57,305 nucleotides of DNA from an uncultured Coriobacteriaceae bacterium. Its GTDB lineage: Bacteria; Actinomycetota; Coriobacteriia; Coriobacteriales; Atopobiaceae. The stretch is taken from assembly GCA_902773995.1 (NCBI GenBank), contig CACYGL010000026.1:1-57305 (forward strand), written 5' to 3'. Below, piece by piece: positions 9,276-18,112 of the stretch. The stretch's first letter is position 1. The number at the start of each line of letters is the position of its first letter. The notes under the pieces are model-generated. The model saw nothing but the letters and a program-made list of their open reading frames with translations, made no database searches and was not told the origin of the DNA. The position numbers and the translations under genes are program-made.

Positions 9276-10422
9276 TGCAAATCTCGTTCATTTCTGCGTT
9301 GTATCTTCTGGCAAACACACTCACTGTGAACTCTCTCTCATAAAGCTCCTTGGCAGCAGCACGCCAGGTATTTCGCTCTTCTTCGCTTGCCTCGCGCACC
9401 CCGTCTACTAGCCTGATCATCTCCCCTGGCGTGCTATACAGCCGAATGCCGGGACACGAAAACTGTTCGAAGAACTTATTGCCGCCAGTGCGCGAAGCTA
9501 CCACGATCTGCCCAAGCGAAAGTACCTCAAGCATTATCAAGTCAAAAAACGTTTCTCTATTGGGCAGCACAAACACATCGGCTGCAGCAATCACCGAATG
9601 TGGGTCATTTGTCCAGCCGACCTCCACCCATCTCGGGTGATTAAGACCATGGATAGGTCCTTCCTTCCCAGCTACGAGAAACCACGTTTTCTCATCTACC
9701 AGCAGGTCAGGCGCAACGGATTTTAGGATATCGTAGCCTTTAACCTGATTATGCCGTCCTACATAAGTCACAACGAATGCATCCTTCGGAATGCCATAAC
9801 GCATTCGCACCTCATTGCGATCTACCTTGGCATGCGCCTGAACGATACCCGTAGGCACATAATGCATTTTCGTCTCGTCACGAACTACCGCATAGTCCTC
9901 CCATGTATGAAAGTAGGGCTCCTCAGCCTCGGAACACGGAAAGATAACGCAATCCGCTCGCTCGAAAGCATACTCATCAATAATGGCGAGACGTTTCAGT
10001 TCATCACTGTGCGTTTCAACGTCTTTCGGATTGAGTCGGCTAATTAGCTCTTTGTGATACACAAGAGGTGAGTGCGAGGTCAGTACGACCTTACCTTTAT
10101 ATCCCTTCATGGCGTCGCGTTGCAGATATAAATCCTCGGTTGAGTGGAAATGCACCGCCTCGTACTTGGCGTAATCAACTGGAGGCTCAGAAGTCCTTTT
10201 GGGGAGCGACAGCATATTTCGCAATCTCCGGACATCCTTCACGCGGCCGGGTACAATTCGCTGTAGGAACTTGTTAGATGAAATGCCTGCTGGTAGAGAA
10301 GGCAAGAACTCATAACCAGAAATTCCAACTTGGTCTAACCCTTGGCTCAGATTCCAAAGGTAGCCAGCTGGACCACCGGTCGGCTTCAGCCCGTTCAACG
10401 GAAAGTGGATGAGCCTCGTCAT
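9268..10422 (-). CDS. Glycosyltransferase family 4
   Basis: A 384-residue GT-B-fold enzyme. The N-terminal half has the glycine-rich acceptor loop (GLKPTGGPAGYLWNL, about 10-24). The C-terminal half has the family 4 nucleotide-sugar region, with TYVGRHNQVKGYDIL (about 215-229) and the E-x7-E motif in ETFFDLIMLEVLSLG (about 289-303). It probably adds one sugar of the repeat unit on the cytoplasmic face. It overlaps the next GT4 gene upstream by 4 bp (ATGA) and the polymerase gene downstream by 8 bp. Donor and acceptor are unknown. Confidence 0.88.
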   Translation of the reverse strand: MTRLIHFPLNGLKPTGGPAGYLWNLSQGLDQVGISGYEFLPSLPAGISSNKFLQRIVPGRVKDVRRLRNMLSLPKRTSEPPVDYAKYEAVHFHSTEDLYLQRDAMKGYKGKVVLTSHSPLVYHKELISRLNPKDVETHSDELKRLAIIDEYAFERADCVIFPCSEAEEPYFHTWEDYAVVRDETKMHYVPTGIVQAHAKVDRNEVRMRYGIPKDAFVVTYVGRHNQVKGYDILKSVAPDLLVDEKTWFLVAGKEGPIHGLNHPRWVEVGWTNDPHSVIAAADVFVLPNRETFFDLIMLEVLSLGQIVVASRTGGNKFFEQFSCPGIRLYSTPGEMIRLVDGVREASEEERNTWRAAAKELYEREFTVSVFARRYNAEMNEICNG

Positions 10423-11462
10423 TCCCCCATCACCCGTCTAATCTCGCCCGCAACCATGGCGGGCGTATAATCCTTGGCGCGTTTCAGACAAGCATGGCGC
10501 ATAGCATTGCGGTCATCATCGCTGAGTAGCACGAATTTCAGAATTGCATTGGATAGCATATCGTTACGATTGAATTCATAGCCAATACCGGTAATGTCGT
10601 CTTCAAGAATTTCGTCATAATATGGCCACTTGGCTCCAATAATCGGTGTGCCCGCAGACAGTGCATCGATAATCGTGCCCGGAATTCCTTCTCGCTGCCA
10701 GCGCGTAGGAAAGAGCAGGGCGTCATAGCACATTACTTTGCTCACGCTTTCCTCTGGAGCTACACTACCCAAGTAACTAGAATGCGGGCACTTATCCAAC
10801 AGCTCTTCAAATTCGTCGTTAAAAGCGTGGTCTATAGGTCCATATATATCTAATTGGTAAGAGCGATGGTCGCTTTCGTCATTGAGACTCTCGATAGCTT
10901 CCATTGCATCTCCGACACCTTTTTCTTTCACTACGCGGCTGAAAATGCAGAAATGCCAGCTATCGCCATATACTCTAGTTTTTTCAATCTCGGGAACATT
11001 CAGATATTTAAAGTTAGGAAGATACCTTGCGTTCACTACGCCGCTTGCGGCAAGCGAGTTCACGAGTGCGTGCGATTCTACCCAATTAACCTTGAAACTA
11101 TTTAAATAGCTCACCCATTGAGGATATCGCTTAACCTCTAGACCAAGACTGCCACCGATAAGATTCTGGTAGATGCGTTTGTCATGCTTACGTGCCATAC
11201 GCGCAAGCACCGGATAGAGAACTTTCCGGCCATTTTTCGAGAGGAGGACAACGATGTCGTTACACTCTCGCAGACAATTATTCAACTCAGCGGCAATCTT
11301 CAGGGCACGGTGCCTCCAGTCGATTGTGTCGACTATGACAACACAATCAGCTCCGTACATTTCACACAGCAGCTGATACATCATACGCGTCTTCACAGTC
11401 TGGCCGTCAAACAATGATCTCTCGGGGTCTACGCGGCCAATAAGCCCGATTCTCCTCGACAT
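10419..11462 (-). CDS. Glycosyltransferase family 4
   Basis: A 347-residue GT-B enzyme. The C-terminal donor site includes HFCIFSRVVKEKGVGDAM (about 170-187) and FPTRWQREGIPGTIIDALSA with the E/D-spaced acidic pair of family 4 enzymes. The N-terminus (MSRRIGLIGRVDPERSLFDG) looks like the usual GT4 acceptor loop. It precedes and overlaps the second GT4 gene by 4 bp. A gap of 155 bp separates it from the dehydrogenase gene upstream; I see no clear promoter there. Specificity is unknown. Confidence 0.87.
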   Translation of the reverse strand: MSRRIGLIGRVDPERSLFDGQTVKTRMMYQLLCEMYGADCVVIVDTIDWRHRALKIAAELNNCLRECNDIVVLLSKNGRKVLYPVLARMARKHDKRIYQNLIGGSLGLEVKRYPQWVSYLNSFKVNWVESHALVNSLAASGVVNARYLPNFKYLNVPEIEKTRVYGDSWHFCIFSRVVKEKGVGDAMEAIESLNDESDHRSYQLDIYGPIDHAFNDEFEELLDKCPHSSYLGSVAPEESVSKVMCYDALLFPTRWQREGIPGTIIDALSAGTPIIGAKWPYYDEILEDDITGIGYEFNRNDMLSNAILKFVLLSDDDRNAMRHACLKRAKDYTPAMVAGEIRRVMGE

Positions 11463-11617
11463 TCAAGAGTCCAATCATCCGTTGAAGCACCTGAGAAAAC
11501 TTAATCCTTCAAACTGCTCTGAAAATATTGCAGTCTGTCTTCTACCAGCCATGAACACGCCCAGAATCAGTGCGAAGTCTTTTGGCTTTAACATAAATAA
11601 TTTCGCTGACATACCCG

Positions 11618-12898
11618 TTAATCTCTCTTAAACAGGTCACGCGTGTACACTTTTTCCGCAACATCGGAGAGCTCATCAGCCCATCGGTTTGCGACAATTA
11701 CGTCACAGCGACTCTTAAATGACTGAAAATCGTGAGTTACTTGACACCCTAGAAACTCTTCCTCATCAAGCGTCGGCTCGTAGACTTCCACAGGGATTCC
11801 TTTGTTACGAAGACGCTTAATCACACCTTGGATGGAGGACGAACGGAAGTTATCGCTTCCAGACTTCATGGTCAGACGATACACGCCAACGACAGGTTGA
11901 TTAACTCCTTGATATACCAGCCTAACAACCATGGCCTCTATCTGCTCAGCAATATAGTCCTTGCGTGTTGAGTTAGCAGCAACAATTGCACGAATTAGAT
12001 CCTGCGGAACACCACGATAATTTGCAAGCAGTTGCTTGGAATCCTTCGGCAGGCAGTAGCCACCATATCCAAAGGATGGGTTGTTATAGAAGTTACCAAC
12101 CCGGGGATCAAGCGATATCCCGCGTATGACATCTGATGTTGAGAGGTTTTTCACCTCACAGTACGTATCAAGTTCATTGAAATATGAGACGCGTAAGGCC
12201 AAGTAGGTATTCACGAATAGTTTTACAGCCTCTGCCTCGGTTGTCCCAAGAATCAACTCGGGAATGCCGGTAGTGCCATCTGCGTTCTTACGGTTTCTCT
12301 CAATAGAGTCAGCGCCCTCGGCAAGAAGAGCCGCGAACCTTTTCGCTGCTGCCATAGCCTCAGCGTCATCTCTGGGCGCACCCACTACGATGCGAGATGG
12401 GTGCAAATTGTCCCACAAGGCCTTTCCTTCGCGCAGAAACTCTGGCGAAAAGATTATCTTCCTATCCCCCAGCTTGCTCTTCAGCTCCTCGGTATAACCG
12501 ACGGGAATCGTAGACTTTATGACAACCCAAGCATTCGCGTTCACCTTGCGCACGGCTGTAATTGCAGCTTCCACACTGCTAGTGTCAAACGAGTTTGTAG
12601 CATCGTCGTAATTCGTGGGGGTCGCAATTACGGCATAGTCCACATCTGAGTAAGCCGTATCCATGTCAAGCGTAGCCGTAAAGCAAAGCCTACGGAGACC
12701 TTCTTTTGCCTCAGCGAGAAACCTTTCTATCTCCGAATCGCGTATTGGAGATTCGAAACGATTCAGCTTGTCAATTTTTTCAGGAATGAGGTCCACCGCA
12801 CGAACCTCATTGTGTTGCGAAAGCAACATTGCGAGCGAAAGACCCACATAACCGGTCCCGGCAACAGCAATCTTTGTCTTTGCGAGAGACTTACTCAT
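11618..12898 (-). CDS. ugd: UDP-glucose 6-dehydrogenase family (UDP-GlcA synthesis)
   Basis: A 426-residue NAD-dependent nucleotide-sugar dehydrogenase that, by family, oxidises UDP-glucose to UDP-glucuronate. Visible features are the Rossmann loop GTGYVGL (14-20), FSPEFLREGKA in the substrate region and the catalytic motif FGYGGYCLPKD with Cys282. The best start is the ATG at 12898, which has AAGGAGA at good spacing. A longer frame reaches 12985 but would overlap the GT2 gene by 95 bp and adds unrelated residues. The ATG lies 8 bp inside the end of the GT2 gene. Its presence suggests glucuronic acid or a derivative in the glycan. A GDP-mannose or UDP-HexNAc dehydrogenase is less likely. Confidence 0.9.
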   Translation of the reverse strand: MSKSLAKTKIAVAGTGYVGLSLAMLLSQHNEVRAVDLIPEKIDKLNRFESPIRDSEIERFLAEAKEGLRRLCFTATLDMDTAYSDVDYAVIATPTNYDDATNSFDTSSVEAAITAVRKVNANAWVVIKSTIPVGYTEELKSKLGDRKIIFSPEFLREGKALWDNLHPSRIVVGAPRDDAEAMAAAKRFAALLAEGADSIERNRKNADGTTGIPELILGTTEAEAVKLFVNTYLALRVSYFNELDTYCEVKNLSTSDVIRGISLDPRVGNFYNNPSFGYGGYCLPKDSKQLLANYRGVPQDLIRAIVAANSTRKDYIAEQIEAMVVRLVYQGVNQPVVGVYRLTMKSGSDNFRSSSIQGVIKRLRNKGIPVEVYEPTLDEEEFLGCQVTHDFQSFKSRCDVIVANRWADELSDVAEKVYTRDLFKRD

Positions 12899-13754
12899 GA
12901 CTGGCTTTCTCCTTTTGAGCAATAGCGCTAGCCTGGGAATTAGATTTCTCTGTATAGGTTCGCTTCCACACTGCCAGAATCGCATATCGGCAGAAGCACC
13001 AAAGTGCCTGCGGCAGGGGGAGCTTCGCCACCCGAGTATAAAAGTACCAAGTGCCCCGTATCGCTTTTATCTTATTACTAGAAAGAGAGCCTGCCACTCG
13101 ACGATAACCGCAAAGCACTTCCGGCATACCATGGCAAACATGCCCAGCCGAGAGCACTTGCAGCCATGTAGCAGCATCCTGTCGACGGCGCATGTCCGGC
13201 ATAATAAGTAGTGATCGATCAACTCGCTCTAAGTCAGCCATGATACCTACGGTCTGCAGGTAATTATTCGTGAGGTAGCCCCAGCGGTCCGACTCGGCTG
13301 GCATTATCACGGTACGTCCCATGGGTTCCCCAGCTTCATCGATAACAGCATAAGATGCACAACTAAAACCGTAACCGCCTTTTTCCATAAAGGCGACTTG
13401 ATGCTCAAGCTTCTCTGGGTACCAGACATCATCAGCATCCAAGTAGGCTACGAAGCGTCCCCGAGCATGGTTAAGCGAGACATTTCGTGCCGCTGCAGCC
13501 CCTTGGTTAGTAGCCTGTTTTATATATTTAATGCGCGAATCCGTTTCGGCCATAGTCCGGATAATCTCTTCTGTTTTATCAGTAGAACAGTCATCCGTTA
13601 CGCAGAGCTCCCAATCTGTCAATGTCTGGCTCTGGATAGAGAAGATAGCATCCTTGATATGCTTCTCAGAGTTATAGGCTGGCATAATCACAGACACAAG
13701 CGGGGAATCACCGTTCAGGCATCCTCGATTCGGTTCAAAATGATTCAATTTCAA
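12891..13754 (-). CDS. Glycosyltransferase family 2
   Basis: A 287-residue GT-A enzyme. Motifs are VSVIMPAYNSEKHIKDA (about 20-36), VTDDCSTDKT (about 51-60) and the metal-binding YLDADDVWYPEKL (about 108-120), close to capsule-type GT2 enzymes that build repeat units. There is no membrane anchor. It follows the acyltransferase gene by 89 bp and overlaps the dehydrogenase gene start by 8 bp. Acceptor and donor are unknown. Confidence 0.9.
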   Translation of the reverse strand: MKLNHFEPNRGCLNGDSPLVSVIMPAYNSEKHIKDAIFSIQSQTLTDWELCVTDDCSTDKTEEIIRTMAETDSRIKYIKQATNQGAAAARNVSLNHARGRFVAYLDADDVWYPEKLEHQVAFMEKGGYGFSCASYAVIDEAGEPMGRTVIMPAESDRWGYLTNNYLQTVGIMADLERVDRSLLIMPDMRRRQDAATWLQVLSAGHVCHGMPEVLCGYRRVAGSLSSNKIKAIRGTWYFYTRVAKLPLPQALWCFCRYAILAVWKRTYTEKSNSQASAIAQKEKASHE

Positions 13755-13843
13755 TCCCCCACTTCAACAGATTATTGCCTTGCAATAACTCCAGAATAGC
13801 ATCGTGTTTCTAGCAACCCAAAGCGATCAGCAACGGCTCAACA

Positions 13844-14931
13844 TTACGATTCTCTCTTCTTTCGAGCAGCATCTATCTGCCTTTTACCAACCCAAGTCCA
13901 CAGGTACGAAATGGCCAATGTAACAAGAAATGCAAACACCATCCAACAATGTTCAAAGCAACAATACCCAGACAGAGGAATGACAGCCGTAAGGACTAAC
14001 TGATGAAACAAGTAGAAGGGCATTTGCAAGGCTGCAAACATCACAAACGGTTTTAGAGCCAGAAACTTACTGATCATCCCCCGGCACAAAACAAAAGAAC
14101 AGACCAGGAGAATTCCAATTACAGTGCATACAGGCCTCGACCACCAAACATCATTTAGCACAAACACTACGATGACGTAGAGAACGATTGATGCGACTTC
14201 AACGAATGAGTCAATCACTCTTAAACCGCTCGTTGTTAACGTCTCACTGATACCCCCCCCCGAGCAAGAATCGCACACCCAGCAACAAAGGCCATCCCAT
14301 ACTCCAATACCCGCGATACAGGAAAAGTATGGTTACTAATGCCTATTACTCCCTTATATTCGGCAACCTGTAGAAGCATCCGAACAAAGAAGAGAAAGCC
14401 TAATGGAAAGAGGTAGGAACTCAATGAGGTCGAGCTTTCCGAAGTCTCACGAAACCTTATGCAATAAGACAACAGGGGGCTGATGAGATAGCAGAGCATT
14501 AAATCTGCGATGAACCAGGAGACTCCGTCAAATGAGAAGCGCAGTTCAGTAAACCATGACTGCATCATTAATAAGTTCAGCAATGCAGCCGTCGTATTAG
14601 CGCTTATGGTCCATTTCAACAGACCTAGGGCACCAAGCAGAGCAGCAAGGAGGAAGGAGACGATATAGAGGGGATAAATCCTAGCCAGCTTCCTCTTTAT
14701 TATCGAGACCGTCTCTTCCATGGTGTACTCATACTTGCCATGATGATTAATGGCCTCCAGAACACCGGAACAAACGAAGAAAAGCTCGCACATCCTTGCG
14801 CCAAGGTCAGGAGCTTTTATCACTCCCGTATGCCATATGAAGACGAGCATCAATGCAAGTGCCTTGATACCCGAGATTGACTCAATACGAGATGGCCTGC
14901 TGACGCTCAGATTGCCTTCGCTGACTGACAT
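13844..14931 (-). CDS. Acyltransferase family 3, split at a nine-G run (possible phase-variable gene)
   Basis: Two overlapping frames make one Acyl_transf_3 membrane protein. Frame 1 runs from ATG 14931 to a stop at 14236 (231 aa) and holds the N-terminal FIWHTG segment, the FFVCSG segment and the basic RKLARIYPLYI loop. The other frame (to 13844) holds the remaining membrane helices. The junction is a run of nine C on the plus strand (14253-14261), G9 in the coding strand. Ten or seven G would join the frames into about 362 residues, the family's normal length; nine ends the protein early. This fits slipped-strand phase variation, though a sequencing error in the homopolymer gives the same picture. 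It is the first gene of the minus-strand glycan operon. Confidence 0.75.
14253..14261. repeat. Homopolymer C9/G9 tract inside the acyltransferase gene
   Basis: Nine consecutive C on the plus strand lie exactly at the frame break of the acyltransferase. I noticed no comparable run inside other coding regions of the window. Mononucleotide G/C runs of this length are typical slippage sites. Confidence 0.9.
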
Positions 14932-15272
14932 CTAGATCGCCATCTCATATTGGACGGCAATGAGAACGCTCATGAGAGAAGACTCGTTCCACACAATCGA
15001 GGGAGCCGCATCCGCTGCGGCACCCGAAACCGGGGATGCCGGCACACGCGGAAACACGAGGACGCTCGCGTCCTCGCCTTGCAATGCGGTCTGTTCCACG
15101 ACCCTCCCCCGGAGGTTCCTCTCGCTGCGTAAATTGCCCCTCAAACGCTCAATTGCTGTAAATGATATAGCAAAGCACCTCTATGTATTTCAGGGTGTCT
15201 TGGGATGCACCGTACGTTCAGATATCTGTCAGCGTTATGGCGCGTTAAGCCCAGCGTGGATAGGCACGAAGA

Positions 15273-15290
15273 AGCCCGCTAAAGCGGGCT
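15273..15290. terminator. Short GC hairpin, possible terminator
   Basis: AGCCCGCT pairs perfectly with AGCGGGCT around two A. There is no clear T-run on either side, so termination is uncertain. Confidence 0.3.
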
Positions 15291-15328
15291 AGTAGAGCGG
15301 TGCTTCTCGTAGGCGAGAGAGGCTTCCG

Positions 15329-15369
15329 AAAAGAATACGGCGCCGAGAGCCCGTAGCACCCAGCGCCGT
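15329..15369 (-). terminator. Probable rho-independent terminator of yebC
   Basis: On the minus strand, ACGGCGC and GCGCCGT (7 bp) enclose a 19-nt loop and are followed by ATTCTTTT. It lies 37 nt beyond the yebC stop codon. Confidence 0.45.
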
Positions 15370-15405
15370 TAGGTACGTTCCTTCTCGACGTGCGCGACGT
15401 GCGAG

Positions 15406-16209
15406 TTAGTCCTCGTCCTCGGCAAGGGCCTCGGCGATCTCGTCGGTGACGTTCATGGTGCTGTAGACGTTCTGGACGTCCTCAAGCTCCTCCAGGCGGT
15501 CGATGAGGCGCTGGACCTTCTTGGCGTCGTTGACGGTGACGTCGGTGGGGGTGGTGGGCACCATCGTGAGCTCGGAGCCCTTGACCTCGATGCCCTGGGC
15601 CTCGAGCGCCTTCTGTACGTCCTGCATCTTGTCGTAGGCGGTGTAGACGATCCACTCGTCGCCGGCGTCCTCGTAGTCCTCGCCACCAGCCTCGGCCACG
15701 GCGAGCATGAACTCGTCCTCGTCCACGGCGTTCTCGCGATCGGGAACCTTCTTCTCGTCGCTGTGGATGACCTTCTCGACCGCGATGGAGCCCTTGCGCT
15801 CGAACTGGAACGCGACGGAACCGGAGGTGCCCAGGTTGCCGCCCGCGTGCGTGAAGGCGGAGCGGACGTCTGCGGCGGTGCGGTTCTTGTTGTCGGTCAG
15901 GCAGTCGACGTAGAGAGCCACGCCCGCGGGGCCGTAGCCTTCGTAGGTGATCTCCTCGTAGACGGCCGCATCGGCGCCGGCGCCGAAGGCCTTGTCGATG
16001 GCCGCCTTGATCTTGGCGTTGGGCATGGAGACCATGCGGGCGCGCTGGACGGCAGCGGCGAGGGTGGCGTTGTTGTCCGGGTTGGGGTCGCCACCGATCT
16101 TGGCGGCAACGGTGATGTTGCGCGAGAGCTTGGAGAAGAGCGACGAGCGCTTGGCGTCGATGGCCGCCTTCTTGTGCTTGGTGGTAGCCCACTTAGAGTG
16201 TCCGGACAT
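15406..16209 (-). CDS. yebC: YebC/PmpR-family protein
   Basis: A 267-residue YebC/PmpR-family protein. The opening MSGHSKWATTKHKKAAID is the family signature. The middle has TYEGYGPAGVALYVDCLTD and the usual acidic insert, and the end is acidic (ALAEDED). The start is the ATG at 16209; an upstream in-frame ATG at 16227 would add six residues not found in the family. Members act as transcription regulators or, as shown more recently for some, as ribosome-associated factors that help with polyproline-type stalls. It appears to be a single-gene unit with its own promoter and terminator. Confidence 0.95.
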   Translation of the reverse strand: MSGHSKWATTKHKKAAIDAKRSSLFSKLSRNITVAAKIGGDPNPDNNATLAAAVQRARMVSMPNAKIKAAIDKAFGAGADAAVYEEITYEGYGPAGVALYVDCLTDNKNRTAADVRSAFTHAGGNLGTSGSVAFQFERKGSIAVEKVIHSDEKKVPDRENAVDEDEFMLAVAEAGGEDYEDAGDEWIVYTAYDKMQDVQKALEAQGIEVKGSELTMVPTTPTDVTVNDAKKVQRLIDRLEELEDVQNVYSTMNVTDEIAEALAEDED

Positions 16210-16309
16210 TGAGTCTCCTATCCACACTGCGGGCGCGAGGGCGTGCGGCTGGCGTCACCTTGGGGCGACAGGGGCTGCGAACGCGGTCGATACCCATTGA
16301 ACCTATGAA

Positions 16310-16337
16310 ATTTTACTCTCTGCCGACGCTGGCGCAA
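16310..16337 (-). promoter_or_regulatory. Candidate sigma-A-type promoter for yebC
   Basis: On the minus strand, TTGCGC (16337-16332) is followed after 16 nt by TAAAAT (16315-16310), about 100 nt before the yebC ATG. The fit is moderate and judged by eye. Confidence 0.35.
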
Positions 16338-16447
16338 GGGGAAGCTGGTGCTAGGTTTGGCTGCCCTAGGCCGAAGTCCGGGTTTCTTCACATTTGGGGA
16401 CGTCGCGGCGCGGGGCGGGGGTACGGCGGGGGCCGCGGGGGCTGGCG

Positions 16448-16732
16448 GATACAGATTCGGGACCCGGCGGATACAGCTTCGGGGCCCGAATGTGTAGCGA
16501 CCTGCACGGGATACAGCTTCGGGTACGAATGTGTGGCAGCGGGCTCCGGCCCTTCTCGCTACACATTCGGGACCCGAACGTGTAGCGACCTGCGCGGGAT
16601 ACAGGTTCGGGTACGAATGTGTGGCGGGCGGATACACATTCGGCGTGCGAACTTGTATCGACCTGCGCGGGGTACAGCTTCGTGTCCGAACGTGTGGCGG
16701 GCGGATACACATTCGCCGCCCAAATGCGTATC
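16448..16732. repeat. Array A of about 29-bp palindromes (REP-like family 1)
   Basis: Seven or so palindromes share the form GxTACA..xTTCG-centre-CGAAx..TGTxxC, with arms of about 12 bp and variable 3-5 nt centres, plus one half copy at the left end. They are separated alternately by a conserved GACCTGCGCG linker and by shorter GGGCG-type or longer linkers. The copy at 16558-16586 is nearly perfect (GCTACACATTCG left arm, CGAACGTGTAGC right arm). The array starts 25 bp beyond the stop codon of the ECF S-component gene and ends upstream of the yebC promoter. Short ORFs through it encode only repeats of the same peptide and are not genes. Confidence 0.9.
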
Positions 16733-16757
16733 GGCGAGCCTCGCGATAAGTCACTCG

Positions 16758-17465
16758 CTACAAGCCGTACTTGGCGACGGCGTGTCGGATGCGCGCGCCC
16801 CACGGCACCCAGATCGCCGCGAGAAAACCCACCGTTGCCGCGCCGTGCAGGCAGTCCCACGGCAGGCCCGCCGCGTACGCCGCAACGATGGCCGGCCAGG
16901 TGATGGGCTCGACGTAGCCAATCACGTACCAGCCGTTGAGGATCGCCCCGTATATGAGCGCCGAGAGAAACCCGTACACGTACAGCGCGCCGCGACGCTC
17001 GAGGAGTCCATGCTCCCCCAGCACGCCCGCGAGGTATCCCACAAGGCCCCACGCGTACATCTGCCAGGGCGTCCACACACCCTGGCCAAAGAAGAAGTTC
17101 GAGACCAGCGCCGCCAGCGCGCCCACCATAAAGCCCTCGCGCTGGCCCAGCGTGGCCCCCGCCACGATGGCTATGGCCGAGACGGGCTTGACGTCGGGGA
17201 TGGGCGCAAAGAGAATGCGGCCCGCCGCCGCCAGCCCTGCGAGCGTTGCGGTGGGCATGACTTGCCTAAGCGCCGGCCGCGACGCCTCGTAGCTGGCAAG
17301 GAAGAGTCCCACGCAAAGGACCACCACCAGAAGCGTGAGCCCCGCAGCCGCCTGCACCCCGTTTACGGCGCATGCCACGAGCACCGCCGGAACGGCGACG
17401 ATCGACGGCACCTCGAGCGCGGCAAAGACGCGCTGTCGCTTGGTGCCTGTAGTGCTCGCTGTCAT
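16758..17465 (-). CDS. ECF transporter S component (substrate-specific membrane subunit)
   Basis: A 235-residue protein with about six membrane segments. The segment RILFAPIPDVKPVSAIAI, then VAGATLGQREGFMVGALAA and FFFGQGVWTPWQMYAWGL, is typical of ECF S components that bind a vitamin or metal and dock on EcfT. The start is placed at the ATG at 17465, with AAGGCGAG upstream. A longer frame to 17585 adds a cysteine-rich unrelated leader and would run toward the divergent gene. The ATPase, EcfT and DUF4430 genes lie nearby on the same strand but are separated by a plus-strand gene, so it probably has its own promoter. The substrate is unknown; DUF4430 neighbours make a corrinoid plausible. Confidence 0.82.
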   Translation of the reverse strand: MTASTTGTKRQRVFAALEVPSIVAVPAVLVACAVNGVQAAAGLTLLVVVLCVGLFLASYEASRPALRQVMPTATLAGLAAAGRILFAPIPDVKPVSAIAIVAGATLGQREGFMVGALAALVSNFFFGQGVWTPWQMYAWGLVGYLAGVLGEHGLLERRGALYVYGFLSALIYGAILNGWYVIGYVEPITWPAIVAAYAAGLPWDCLHGAATVGFLAAIWVPWGARIRHAVAKYGL

Positions 17466-17606
17466 GATTCTCGCCTTCTGCCGACTGCAGCCCAACATGC
17501 AACACTCTATGACACAACGATCGCCCGCTTGCGGGAAACCGTCACCAAGCTGCGCCGAATTGCCTAAGATGGGCATGTGCCGCACCCATCGACCGGAGGA
17601 GGCCCC

Positions 17607-18047
17607 ATGCTCTACGTTGGAAACTTTAGCTACAACGACGACAAGGACCAGGCAAACAACTACTGCCTCATGCCGTGCGTGGTTGAGGCGGACTCGGCGG
17701 ACGAGGCCCTGGAGAAGTTCGCGTCAAAGTTCGCGAGCGTTCGCGCCGAGTCTGACCTGCTTGAGGGCGCAAGCGAGATCTACCTCGACTCCCTTGTGGA
17801 GCTGGAGGGCGTTCCGCAGGACCCGGTGATCACCCAGTGGCAGAAGATCGTGCCCGCCATCGACGGCCTGTGCTCGGTGACCAGCGCGCTTCCCGACACG
17901 AGCGTGGACGAGCTCGCCGCCAGCGCATACGGCTGGGGCGAGGATGACGGCGACGAGATCGAGCTCGAGGACATGGAGGAGCTTGACGGCCTCTCGGAAG
18001 ATGACCTCGAGGAGGAGGGCATGGAGGAGCCGTTCCTCACTTTCTAG
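17607..18047 (+). CDS. Small acidic protein of unknown function
   Basis: A 146-residue soluble protein whose last 45 residues are very acidic (EIELEDMEELDGLSEDDLEE). The N-terminus MLYVGNFSYNDDKDQANNYC begins at ATG 17607, with a strong GGAGGAGG site 4-9 nt upstream; the frame extends ten codons further upstream without a site. I do not recognise the family. It sits on the opposite strand between the ATPase and S-component genes of the ECF locus and is divergent from the S component, sharing a 141-bp intergenic region. Its function is unknown; no membrane segment or metal-binding motif is visible. Confidence 0.75.
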   Translation: MLYVGNFSYNDDKDQANNYCLMPCVVEADSADEALEKFASKFASVRAESDLLEGASEIYLDSLVELEGVPQDPVITQWQKIVPAIDGLCSVTSALPDTSVDELAASAYGWGEDDGDEIELEDMEELDGLSEDDLEEEGMEEPFLTF

Positions 18048-18112
18048 CCAGCAGCTGACACCGCACTGACGGCGCAGCGACGATGGCGCGTTGACGGCGC
18101 GCAGTGCACAAC

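Larger units (their letters stand above)
14932..15405. other. Intergenic region with hairpins; no convincing gene
   Basis: ORFs cross this region on both strands (for example 14932-15144 minus, 70 aa), but none has a ribosome site or family resemblance. A perfect 9-bp-stem hairpin lies at 15057-15076 with CGAGGACGC arms, and another 8-bp one at 15273-15290 with AGCCCGCT arms. The right part holds the likely yebC terminator. Confidence 0.45.

Noticed and set aside
14932..15144. A 70-codon minus-strand ORF directly upstream of the acyltransferase
   Set aside because: No family, no good ribosome site, and it contains a perfect hairpin; not called as a gene.
16448..16732. LexA/SOS-type operators, because of TTCG-N4-CGAA centres
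   Set aside because: The Gram-positive SOS box is CGAAC-N4-GTTCG, the opposite arrangement; the extended arms and tandem layout also do not fit.
16218..16754. ORFs through the palindromic arrays encoding repeated R-Y-R-F-G or T-C-I-x-L-R-G peptides
   Set aside because: The peptide repeats come from the DNA palindromes, are open in several frames and strands, and lack starts with ribosome sites.
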